A stretch of 64,000 nt of DNA from Paraburkholderia sp. UYCP14C (GTDB lineage Bacteria > Pseudomonadota > Gammaproteobacteria > Burkholderiales > Burkholderiaceae), in NCBI RefSeq assembly GCF_004197395.1, contig NZ_SELS01000015.1, positions 62,001 to 126,000 on the forward strand. Direction: 5' to 3'. The notes beneath the pieces are model-generated. The model was not told the origin of the DNA. It made no database searches and saw only the letters and a program-made list of their open reading frames with translations. This document shows positions 10,197-17,691 of this stretch, piece by piece; within the stretch, counting starts at the first letter, position 1, and each line of letters begins with the position of its first letter. The translations under genes and the position numbers were made by a program.

Positions 10197-11504
10197 TTAC
10201 GCTAGCGCCGGGTTCACCGGCAATTCGATCCGTACTTCGAGCCCGCCCTGCGCGTGATTGCGCACGAGGCAGCGTCCGCCGCGATCATGCGCGAGCCGAG
10301 CGACGATCGCGAGCCCGAGCCCGCAATGGCCTTCGCCGCCGCGCGCCGCGTCGAGCCGCACGAACGGCTTCATCGCCGCGGCGATGCGGTCGTCGGGAAT
10401 GCCGGCGCCATGGTCGCGCACGCTGATCGTCCAATGACGGTCGTTGCACGAAGTTGAGATTTCCACCGGTGGCAGGCCGTGTTCGAGCGCGTTGTCGACG
10501 AGGTTCGTCACGAGCCGGTCGAGCAGCGTGCGCGGCAGCGTGAACAGGGGGCCAGCGCGCAAGTCGAGCGCGAATAGCGGGGTTTCGGCGGTGTCCGCGG
10601 CGTCCGCGGTTTCAGCGGCCTCCGCGTAGTCGCCCGAGGAAAACTGCTCGCGCAGAAACTCGTCGACCTCGACAGGCGGTCCGGCATCCGCCGATTGGCC
10701 CGCGAATTCTAGGAACTGCTGGACGATGTTGGTCAGCGAATCGACGTCGCGGATCAGGCCCGCGCGCTCGTTTTCATCGACCAGCACGCTTGCGCGCAGC
10801 TTCAGGCGCGTGAGCGGCGCCTTCAGATCGTGCGCGACGCCGGCGAGCATCACCGCCTGGTCGTCGCCGGCTTCGTTCAGGCGCCGCATCATGTCGTTGA
10901 ACGAGCCGATCAGATCGCGCAGCTCGCGCGGGCCCTGCACCGGCACGGGTTCGGGCCGGCCGCCCGAGCCGAACGCGCGCGACGCATCGGCGACGCGCGA
11001 CAGCGGCCGTTGCATCTGCCACACCGCGAACAGCGACAGGATCAACCCGGCGAGCAGCATCGAGACCGATTCGATCAGAAAGCGCGGCGGCGGTGGAACG
11101 TCGACCGGCACGACGACCCAGTTCGATTTGCCGGGAAACAGCACCCATAGTTGCGGCGGACGCAGATCGTCGACGGCGATCTGCGTGCCGGCCGGCAGGT
11201 TCTCGCGCAGATGCCGGCTCAGCTCGACCAGCATATGCTCGTGCGGCTCGCGCAGATGCACGCTGGTCGGCATGTTCCAGGTGGGCACCAGATGCACGCG
11301 CATCGCGGGCGCGAGCGCGGCGCCCTTGATCGGTTCGCCGTTGATCGCCTGCAGCACGAGCAGAATGCCGCGCGCGAAGCCGTCGATTTCATGGCGCGGC
11401 GGCTGCATCGTCACGAGCACGAACCAGCTCGCCTGAATCGCGAACAGCACCGCCGCCGACAGCAACGCCATTCTGCCGAATAGCGTGTTCAGCGGATTTC
11501 TCAT
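10197..11504 (-). CDS. Two-component sensor histidine kinase (EnvZ-like)
   Basis: About 435 residues. A first membrane helix (about residues 12-33) is followed by a periplasmic domain of about 110 residues, a second helix (LLAGLILSLFAVW), HAMP, HisKA with the H-box AHDLKAPLTRLKLR, and HATPase_c with NLVDNALEHG (N), DHGAGIP (G1) and GHCGLGLAIV (G2). The ATG at 11504 overlaps the stop of the upstream response-regulator gene (ATGA), so the two are translationally coupled. An alanine/aspartate-rich insertion (AEAAETADAADTAE) lies between the HisKA and ATPase domains. The signal sensed is unknown; the arrangement resembles OmpR/EnvZ-type pairs. Confidence 0.92.
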   Translation of the reverse strand: MRNPLNTLFGRMALLSAAVLFAIQASWFVLVTMQPPRHEIDGFARGILLVLQAINGEPIKGAALAPAMRVHLVPTWNMPTSVHLREPHEHMLVELSRHLRENLPAGTQIAVDDLRPPQLWVLFPGKSNWVVVPVDVPPPPRFLIESVSMLLAGLILSLFAVWQMQRPLSRVADASRAFGSGGRPEPVPVQGPRELRDLIGSFNDMMRRLNEAGDDQAVMLAGVAHDLKAPLTRLKLRASVLVDENERAGLIRDVDSLTNIVQQFLEFAGQSADAGPPVEVDEFLREQFSSGDYAEAAETADAADTAETPLFALDLRAGPLFTLPRTLLDRLVTNLVDNALEHGLPPVEISTSCNDRHWTISVRDHGAGIPDDRIAAAMKPFVRLDAARGGEGHCGLGLAIVARLAHDRGGRCLVRNHAQGGLEVRIELPVNPALA

Positions 11505-12241
11505 GCGTTCGGGGCGGCCCCGTCCTCGAAAGGCGTGCCGTTGGCGTCGGGCACGAACACGTAGCCCTTGCCGCGTACCGTTTGCACGTAGCATGGATTC
11601 GACGGATCGTCCTCGATCACGCGGCGCAGGCGCCAGATCGGCACGTCGAGGCTGCGGTCGCGGAACGCGAGATTGTCGCGATGCACGAGATCGTGAATCA
11701 GCACGCGCGACAGCACCTTGTACGGATTGTTGACGAAGATCTTCAGCAGCGCGAATTCGCTGTCGCGCAGCGGCAGCTTGGCGTCGTCGCGGGTCAGCGA
11801 GCGCGTCGCGAAGTCGAGTTCGAACGGACCGAAGCGATAGCGCTTGCGCGCTTCGGGTGCGCTCGTGGTGGACGGCCCGCGCCGGCGTAGCACGGTCTGG
11901 ATGCGCACCAGCAACTCGCGCGGATCGAACGGCTTGGTCAGATAGTCGTCCGCGCCGAGCGACAGACCGACGATGCGGTCGGCCACCGTGCCGCGCGCGG
12001 TCACGAAGATCACCGGGATGTCGTCGCCGGCGGCGCGCAACGCGGTGAGCGCGCGCAGGCCGTCGGTGTTCGGCATCATGATGTCGAGCACGACGACCGA
12101 CGGCCGCTCACGCTCGAGACGACGCTGCAAATGGGTGCCGTCATGCAGCACGGACGCATCGAAGCCGTTCGACTGCAGAAACTTGCAAAGCAGATCGCGA
12201 ACGACCGGATCGTCGTCGACGATAAGGACCTGTGGATTCAT
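11501..12241 (-). CDS. OmpR-family response regulator
   Basis: 246 residues. The receiver domain has the acidic pocket D9-D11, phospho-acceptor Asp53 (VVLDIMMP), the conserved Thr (VTARG) and Lys (LTKPFD). The C-terminal winged helix (about 135-230) includes RSLDVPIWRLRR and the wing RGKGYVF. It is first in the operon and overlaps the kinase gene by 4 bp. It is clearly paralogous to the orphan regulator at 14618-15361 (same length, same Asp53, near-identical recognition-helix region). Transcription starts in the 394-bp gap upstream. Confidence 0.93.
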   Translation of the reverse strand: MNPQVLIVDDDPVVRDLLCKFLQSNGFDASVLHDGTHLQRRLERERPSVVVLDIMMPNTDGLRALTALRAAGDDIPVIFVTARGTVADRIVGLSLGADDYLTKPFDPRELLVRIQTVLRRRGPSTTSAPEARKRYRFGPFELDFATRSLTRDDAKLPLRDSEFALLKIFVNNPYKVLSRVLIHDLVHRDNLAFRDRSLDVPIWRLRRVIEDDPSNPCYVQTVRGKGYVFVPDANGTPFEDGAAPNA

Positions 12242-12635
12242 GGCGAAATTCTAGACTGGCGCGCCCGGCGCGCGACCGGGCATTTCCTTACCAACGCTTA
12301 CTGTGCGCCTAGCGGCGCTGGCGGGCTCGCGCCGGGGGGCGGATCAACGAAGGCTCAGCGCTTACTTTAGCACTGCCCGATCCGGTTCTCCGCAACGACC
12401 GGCACGCGAGAACAACAGTTGGCAAGCACTCGAAAGCCCTCGCAAGCGCGCGGAACGGTTCGTAACAACCGCGCGAAAGCGTGCTTTGCTTCGCCCATCG
12501 TCGGTACCCGCGCGGCGCGATGATTCGTTCCGCAGCACGTCGCGCCGTCCGCCGAACGAGGTCCGCTGCCTCGGACGACGGCGCGCGGCGTTCAACCGAT
12601 CCCGGTGCGCAGTGCGCGCCTTCGCGAGGCCCATC
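12242..12635. other. Intergenic gap upstream of response regulator
   Basis: A 394-bp region of GC-rich sequence separating the leftward regulator operon from a rightward string of small genes. Presumably it holds divergent promoters; I see no clear -35/-10 pair, repeat or RNA. Confidence 0.3.
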
Positions 12636-12827
12636 ATGACGATCCACAACACGCTGAGTTCCACACCTTACTCCTCGCTGGCGAAGACAGCTGCCACGGA
12701 GAAGGCCTCCAGTTCGAGCGCGAGCGGCGCCGCGGCGAAATCGCAGCCGGCTGCCGCGCTCGAGCAGCCTACGCCACCGGCGGCCGGCACGGGGCTCGTC
12801 GGCCATCTGGTCAACACGACGGCGTGA
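12636..12827 (+). CDS. Small hypothetical protein, Ser/Ala/Pro-rich
   Basis: A 63-residue ORF from an ATG at 12636. The low-complexity composition (runs of Ser, Ala, Pro) has no recognisable domain, signal peptide or membrane helix. It precedes two small exported proteins on the same strand with a 15-bp gap to the next start. It could be a spurious ORF in GC-rich DNA. No Shine-Dalgarno sequence is evident. Confidence 0.35.
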   Translation: MTIHNTLSSTPYSSLAKTAATEKASSSSASGAAAKSQPAAALEQPTPPAAGTGLVGHLVNTTA

Positions 12828-12842
12828 GCTGACGAGGTCCGC

Positions 12843-13040
12843 GTGCCTTTATCAAGAACTACTGAGCATCGGCGCCGTGCCATGGCGTGGCTCGTTGCCG
12901 GCGCGCTGCTGCTGCCGCTCGGCGGCTGCGGCGCCGCGGCGCTGCCGTGCCGGGTCACCGCGGCGACCCTGAAAGTGCTGCCGGTCGTCGGCCATGCGGC
13001 GGCGACGCCGTTCGACATGTGCGCTTCCGCGATCGATTGA
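12843..13040 (+). CDS. Small lipoprotein, DUF6726-like
   Basis: 65 residues from a GTG (or 52 from the ATG at 12882). After a basic N-terminus comes a hydrophobic stretch ending in a lipobox (LPLGGC), then a compact domain with LPCRVT, LKVLPVVGHAAATPFD and a final CASAID. The two Cys outside the lipobox and the VVGHAAATPFD motif resemble a family of very short proteobacterial lipoproteins (DUF6726, from memory, not checked). It ends 3 bp before the next ORF, so the two are probably co-transcribed. Function unknown. Confidence 0.55.
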   Translation: MPLSRTTEHRRRAMAWLVAGALLLPLGGCGAAALPCRVTAATLKVLPVVGHAAATPFDMCASAID

Positions 13041-13043
13041 ATC

Positions 13044-13757
13044 ATGACGCTCACCCCGATGGTTTGTGCATTGATGCTGCTCGGCGCTGTGCTGACGTGC
13101 GCCGCGCATGCGCAGCCCGTCGCGCGCAGCGCGAAGGCGGCCAGCGCGGCATCGACTGGCGTTGTCACCGACTCGCACCGACGCTCGCCGGACGCGCCGT
13201 TTTCCTTTCGCGGCGTTGCGCTCGGCATCACGATCGACGAATTCCGCGCGGGCTCGGCCGTACGCGCGACGCCGGTCGGCAGCGTGCCGATCTGCGAGAC
13301 GGACGTGCAGGCCGGAGCGCTCGGCATGCGGCTGAAGTCGCGCGATAGCCTGAGCGTCGCGTGCCGCTGGGCGCATCGCGATGATGAGCGCTGGGCCGTA
13401 TCGCAGGCCGTGGTCGATGGCGCGCCGGCGCTCGAACACGTGATGCGCTTCACGCGCATCGACGGGCAGGGCGCGCTGCGTCTCTACGAGATGTCGTTCG
13501 TGATCGACGAGCTGACCGCCGAGGATCTGCGCGACGCGCTCGAAGAGCGTTACGGTCCGCCGCGTCTGGCGACGCGCAACGCCGCGGCGCCGGGCGCGAT
13601 GCCGATGTACGTATGGGAGAACACGGTCAGTTCGATCACGCTGTGCTTTCTGCCGGGCAGCCGCAACGGCACGCTCACGTATCTGCTGAAGGGCTCCGAT
13701 GCGTGGATGAAAGCGGTCGTGCGGCGGTGGCAGGCGAGCGGCGCCGACGCGGGCTGA
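13044..13757 (+). CDS. Hypothetical exported protein
   Basis: 237 residues with a Sec-type signal peptide (about residues 1-23, cleavage after AHA). The body has a GVALGITIDEFRAG segment and pairs of Cys (CETD, VACRW) and ends with TVSSITLCFLPGSRNGTLTYL. This layout is seen in small periplasmic proteins of unknown function. It begins 3 bp after the small lipoprotein gene. I do not recognise a named family. Confidence 0.6.
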   Translation: MTLTPMVCALMLLGAVLTCAAHAQPVARSAKAASAASTGVVTDSHRRSPDAPFSFRGVALGITIDEFRAGSAVRATPVGSVPICETDVQAGALGMRLKSRDSLSVACRWAHRDDERWAVSQAVVDGAPALEHVMRFTRIDGQGALRLYEMSFVIDELTAEDLRDALEERYGPPRLATRNAAAPGAMPMYVWENTVSSITLCFLPGSRNGTLTYLLKGSDAWMKAVVRRWQASGADAG

Positions 13758-13863
13758 CTGCCTGGCATGCCTGAGCAATGCGGGCCCAACGCCGATACCG
13801 GGCGGCGCCGGCTAGCGCCGCCCGACTTCAACTCCATTTCATCTTTCTCGCCACGGAGCCAGC

Positions 13864-14535
13864 ATGACCGCGCTACGTCTCACCCTCGTGCTCGGCGCCG
13901 CGAGCTGTCTCGCGGCCTGTTCGAGCACGCGGACCCAGTCGATCGTCGAAACGCCGATGGCGCCGCCGCTCGCGTCCGCGCCTTTGAACGTGAACACGCA
14001 GGGCGCGATCTATCAGGCCGGCGCGCCGCTGCTGCTGTATGAGACGCCGCGCGCGCAGCACATCGGCGACGTGCTGACGATCCGGCTGTCGGAATCGTAT
14101 AGCGGCAACAACAGCGCGAGCGCGTCGGCGAACCGCGCGAGCAGCATCACCGCGACCGCGGCGGACCAATCGACGAACGCCGCCGCGCGACTCGCGAAAC
14201 TGTTCAACATCGGCTCGGCCAGCACCGATTACAAAGGGCAGGGCAATCTGAGCGACATCAGCGACATGACGGGCACGCTGGCCGTAACCGTGATCGGCAC
14301 GGTGTCGGGCGGCAATCTCGTCGTGTCGGGCGAGAAGGTGATCGCGATGAGCGGTACCCGCGACCGTCTTCGGCTGTCGGGCATCGTCAATCCCAAGGAT
14401 ATCGAAGCGGGCAATTGCGTTGCGTCGGGCAAAGTCGCGAACGCGCGCATCGAACAGGCGGGCCTCGGCATGGTGAACGATGCGACGACGATGGGCTGGC
14501 TGCAGAGGATGTTTCTTAGCGTGCTGACGTTTTGA
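13864..14535 (+). CDS. FlgH-like (flagellar L-ring) lipoprotein, isolated copy
   Basis: 223 residues with a lipoprotein signal (lipobox LAAC, Cys near residue 19). The body has FlgH hallmarks: IGDVLTIRLSES, a Ser/Ala-rich variable part, GTLAVTVIGTVSGGNLVVSGEK and LRLSGIVNPKDIEAGNCV. True flgH lies in a flg operon next to flgG and flgI. Here there are no flagellar genes; neighbours are small exported proteins and two-component regulators. It is probably a paralogue with a different outer-membrane role, or a degenerate L-ring protein. ATG at 13864; GGAG is about 8 nt upstream. Confidence 0.8.
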   Translation: MTALRLTLVLGAASCLAACSSTRTQSIVETPMAPPLASAPLNVNTQGAIYQAGAPLLLYETPRAQHIGDVLTIRLSESYSGNNSASASANRASSITATAADQSTNAAARLAKLFNIGSASTDYKGQGNLSDISDMTGTLAVTVIGTVSGGNLVVSGEKVIAMSGTRDRLRLSGIVNPKDIEAGNCVASGKVANARIEQAGLGMVNDATTMGWLQRMFLSVLTF

Positions 14536-14617
14536 CGGTCAGCCGCGTCAGCGCGGTGCGCACGGCGCGGCGTGTTACGTGCGAACGCGTGGTCCGGCTT
14601 CGACCGGCAGCACGCCG

Positions 14618-15361
14618 CTAGCCGAGCGGCGGCGCAAGCCCGCGTTCGGCCGCACCGATCTCACCGTCCGGCACGAACACATAGCCGCGTCCCCACACCG
14701 TTTGCACATAGCGCGGTTCCGACGGGTCCACTTCGATCAGCCGGCGCAAGCGCCAGATCGACACATCGAGGCTGCGATTGCGATGCGCTTCGCTATTGCC
14801 GTGCAGTTTTTCGAGCAACTGCGCACGTGTGAGCACGGTCATCGCGTGCGTGACGAAGACTTTCAGCATCGCGAATTCGCTCGAACGCAGCGTGATGCGC
14901 TCGCCGTCGCGGCGCAGTTCGCGCGCGGGGAAGTTCATTTCGAAGCGGCCGAAATGATAGGGCGCGCGCTGCTCGGGCGCGCCCGGTGCGATCGAGCCGC
15001 GACGCCGCAGCACCGTGCGAATCCGCGCGACGAGCTCGCTCGGTTCGAACGGCTTGCCGAGATAGTCGTCGGCACCGAGTTCGAGGCCGATCACGCGATC
15101 GATCGGATCGGCGCGCGCGGTCAGCAGGATCACGGGAATGTCGTCGTCGGCGACCCGCAACGCGCGCAGCGCGCTGATGCCGTCGAGCTCCGGCATCATG
15201 ATGTCGAGCACGACGAGCGCGGGACGCTCCTGCTGCAATCTGCGCTGCAACGCCAAGCCATTTTCGAGCGTGCCGACCTTGAAGCCGCGCCCGTGCAGAT
15301 AATCGCTGACGAGCTCGCGTACGACGGGATCGTCATCGACGATCAGGATGGTCTGGTTCAT
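14618..15361 (-). CDS. Orphan OmpR-family response regulator
   Basis: 247 residues. The receiver has an acidic pocket (D9-D11), Asp53 (VVLDIMMP), LTARAD and GKPFEP; the DNA-binding winged helix carries RSLDVSIWRLRR and RGYVFVPD. It is strongly similar along its whole length to the regulator at 11501-12241, implying duplication. Unlike that copy it has no adjacent histidine kinase: the convergent gene is the FlgH-like lipoprotein and the upstream gene encodes a lipoprotein. It may be phosphorylated by the kinase at 10197-11504. Confidence 0.92.
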   Translation of the reverse strand: MNQTILIVDDDPVVRELVSDYLHGRGFKVGTLENGLALQRRLQQERPALVVLDIMMPELDGISALRALRVADDDIPVILLTARADPIDRVIGLELGADDYLGKPFEPSELVARIRTVLRRRGSIAPGAPEQRAPYHFGRFEMNFPARELRRDGERITLRSSEFAMLKVFVTHAMTVLTRAQLLEKLHGNSEAHRNRSLDVSIWRLRRLIEVDPSEPRYVQTVWGRGYVFVPDGEIGAAERGLAPPLG

Positions 15362-15462
15362 TCAGGTGATCTTAGTGATGCGCACGGGCCGCGCAAAGCG
15401 CATACCGCTTTCCAATCCTTTCCCCTGTAAGGCGCTGCAAGCAGGAACGAAGCTGCTGGGAC

Positions 15463-16140
15463 TCAGTGGGTTGGCGGGAAGGCCTGCGAGGTTTGCAGGG
15501 TCTGCTGTTGCTGCGCTTGCCGCGCAAAGTCGGTTCGATCGACGACCATCCGCTCGATCAGACCGCCGAGCTTCACCGAGGCCGACGAGAAGCGATCGGT
15601 GTTCAGGCCGCCGGTCTGATAGCGCGCGGTGACGAGAATGCGGCCGCTCTGGATCAACGTCAGATCGATGATCGACAGGTACTGGATCGATTCGTCGCTG
15701 AACGAGCGACGACCGTAGTCGATCGCGGCGTTGTAGACGAGCCGCGCCTCGCAGCCGGCCGGTGAGGTGCCCGGATTGTAGACGTCCGAACGAATCCCGC
15801 GCCGCTCGAGCGCGAGCTGCAGCGCCGGCACGAAATCCCCGACCGACACCGTCGGATTCACTTCGATGCAGACGTGCTGCACATCCGCGGGACGGCCGTT
15901 GACGAAAGTCGGCGACGAGTAGTTCGAGGCGATCGCGTAGCCGGCCTGGATCACCGAGCCGGTCGCGTCGGCGGCCTGGATCAGCGTCCACGCGCAGCCG
16001 TCGAGCGCGAGCGTCAGCGTCGCGGCGCAGGCGGCGAGGGCGGCTCGCGCGCAACGCCGCCGGGAGATCACCGCAGCAATCAGACATGTGCGCGACTGCC
16101 TGAATGCCGCTGGCGCGCGCACGATCGGCGACGAGGTCAT
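15463..16140 (-). CDS. Lipoprotein, resembling the Sbal_3080 family
   Basis: 225 residues. A long basic N-terminus precedes a hydrophobic stretch and lipobox (LALDGC). The mature part has VCIEVNPTVSVGDFVPALQLALERRG, then C-x-A-R-L-V-Y-N-A and SIIDLTLIQSGRILVTARY, matching my memory of Sbal_3080-type lipoproteins (ICIxxNP...ALxxxG...Y.A). Family assignment is tentative. It may share a transcript with the exported-protein gene upstream (67 bp). The start may lie further downstream, because the first 25 residues look poorly conserved. Confidence 0.6.
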   Translation of the reverse strand: MTSSPIVRAPAAFRQSRTCLIAAVISRRRCARAALAACAATLTLALDGCAWTLIQAADATGSVIQAGYAIASNYSSPTFVNGRPADVQHVCIEVNPTVSVGDFVPALQLALERRGIRSDVYNPGTSPAGCEARLVYNAAIDYGRRSFSDESIQYLSIIDLTLIQSGRILVTARYQTGGLNTDRFSSASVKLGGLIERMVVDRTDFARQAQQQQTLQTSQAFPPTH

Positions 16141-16207
16141 GAGGCAGCGCCCGATGGCGGTCTCGAGAGAATGCGATCAGTCATCAAAAGCAACGACGGC
16201 CGCGCGC

Positions 16208-16681
16208 TCAGCGCGTCACGCGCAGTCGCAGTTCGTTCGGACCTTGCACGCTCGCGGTGACGTTCACGCGGCGTGCGTCGGTGGTGACGACGAAATGCTG
16301 GCGCACCGGCGTATTGACGTCGTGCACGACGCGCGGAAAGCAGGCGGCGATATCGGCGCCGAGTTCTTCGAGCGGATCGTTGATGACGCCGTCGGCTTGC
16401 CAGTGCGCGCGCCAATGGCAGTCGTACGTGTGCGGGCTGGCGCGGCAATCGTCGGTAGCGGAGACGCCCGGCAGGTGCGCGGCGCTCTCGTTCGGCAGCT
16501 GCCGGAAATCGCTCGCATCGACGATGTGCGTGAGCGCCGCGCAGATATCGGCGGGCTGGTTCGGCTCGGCCGTTTGCGCGGCATCGGCCGCGTTCGTGAG
16601 CAGCAGCGCCGCGCCGCAGGCGAGCGCGATGCTTGAGAGCAAGGACGGGAGCAAAGGTGAAACACGGCGAGCGAATGACAT
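16208..16681 (-). CDS. Hypothetical exported protein
   Basis: 157 residues with a signal peptide (about 1-34, ending ANAADA-A). The mature part contains four Cys (DICAAL, DDCRAS, YDCHW, AACFPR), which could form two disulfides in the periplasm, and a beta-rich C-terminus (NVTASVQGPNELRLRV). I do not recognise the family. It lies upstream of, and in the same direction as, the lipoprotein at 15463. Confidence 0.6.
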   Translation of the reverse strand: MSFARRVSPLLPSLLSSIALACGAALLLTNAADAAQTAEPNQPADICAALTHIVDASDFRQLPNESAAHLPGVSATDDCRASPHTYDCHWRAHWQADGVINDPLEELGADIAACFPRVVHDVNTPVRQHFVVTTDARRVNVTASVQGPNELRLRVTR

Positions 16682-16887
16682 GGGCGAGGAATCCGAAGAG
16701 CGGTTGCGATGAAAGGCGTGACTGACATCAACGAAGGCCGACGCATGGCGCGGCCGGTACGACTATCGTCGCTGCCCACGGGCATTTTCAAAGCGCGGAA
16801 CAGCTTGCGCGCTTCGCAAGTGCTTTCGAACTCTTCTCGTGTCTTTCCGGATGTTGCGCCGGCTCGTCGCCGGCGCGCGGGCGAGGC

Positions 16888-17691
16888 TTAACCGAGCGTC
16901 AAGCCGCCATCGATGTGAATCACCTGGCCGGTGATGTGGCGTGCCGCGTCGGACAGCAGGAATGCAATCAGCGAGGCGACGTCGTCCGGTTCGGCGACGT
17001 GACCGAGCGGCGTCGCTTCGGCCGCGTGCGCCCACACGGCCGCGTTGTCCGCGCTTGGGCCGCGATCCTTGCGCGTGTAGCCTGGCGCCACGCAGTTGAC
17101 GGTCACGCCGAGCGGCGCGAGCTCCGCGGCCGCGGTTTTCGCGAGCGCTTCGAGTGCCGCTTTGGCGGCCGCTGTCGCCGCGAACGGCGCATCCGCACGA
17201 TAGCGATGCGCGACGAACGAGCTCAGCGCGACCACGCGACCGCGCTTCGACGTTTCGAGCGCGGGCATCGCGCGCCGCACCAGCGCGGCGAAGGCGGCCG
17301 GCATCGCGGCGAACGCGGCATTGAACGTATCGGGATCGAGTGCGGCGAGCGTTTGACGCTGCGCATGGCCGGCGTTCGCGACCAGCTGATCGAGCGCGTC
17401 GAAGCTCGCGAGCGTCTGATGGATCAGGTGCTCCGCGGCGCCGCGCTCGGCGAGGTCGCCGAACACGGTCGCGCAGCGTGCGCCGCTTGCCGTGCAGTCG
17501 GCGGCAACCTGCACGAGCCGTCGACGGGAGGTGTCGTCGGCGCCGCGAGCGTGCAGCATCAACGACGTATGCGGCGCCGCGAGGCGCCGCGCCAGCGCCG
17601 CGCCGATGCCGGAACCGGCGCCGGTGATCAGCACCACGCGAGGGGCGGCGCCGTGCGCTTCGCCGATGTGAGCGCCGCGCGCGTCGCTCAC
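16888..17691 (-). CDS. SDR-family protein with atypical catalytic motif
   Basis: 267 residues with a Rossmann fold: TGAGSGIG (23-30), VANAGHA, ALSSFVAHRY and a C-terminal GQVIHIDGG, as in classical short-chain dehydrogenases. Where the YxxxK dyad should be, the sequence reads FAATAAAKAAL: the Lys is present but the residue four before it is Thr, not Tyr. The enzyme may be inactive or use another residue. The start is GTG, overlapping the stop of the upstream ABC transporter gene by 4 bp (GTGA), so the two are coupled. Substrate unknown. Confidence 0.85.
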   Translation of the reverse strand: MSDARGAHIGEAHGAAPRVVLITGAGSGIGAALARRLAAPHTSLMLHARGADDTSRRRLVQVAADCTASGARCATVFGDLAERGAAEHLIHQTLASFDALDQLVANAGHAQRQTLAALDPDTFNAAFAAMPAAFAALVRRAMPALETSKRGRVVALSSFVAHRYRADAPFAATAAAKAALEALAKTAAAELAPLGVTVNCVAPGYTRKDRGPSADNAAVWAHAAEATPLGHVAEPDDVASLIAFLLSDAARHITGQVIHIDGGLTLG

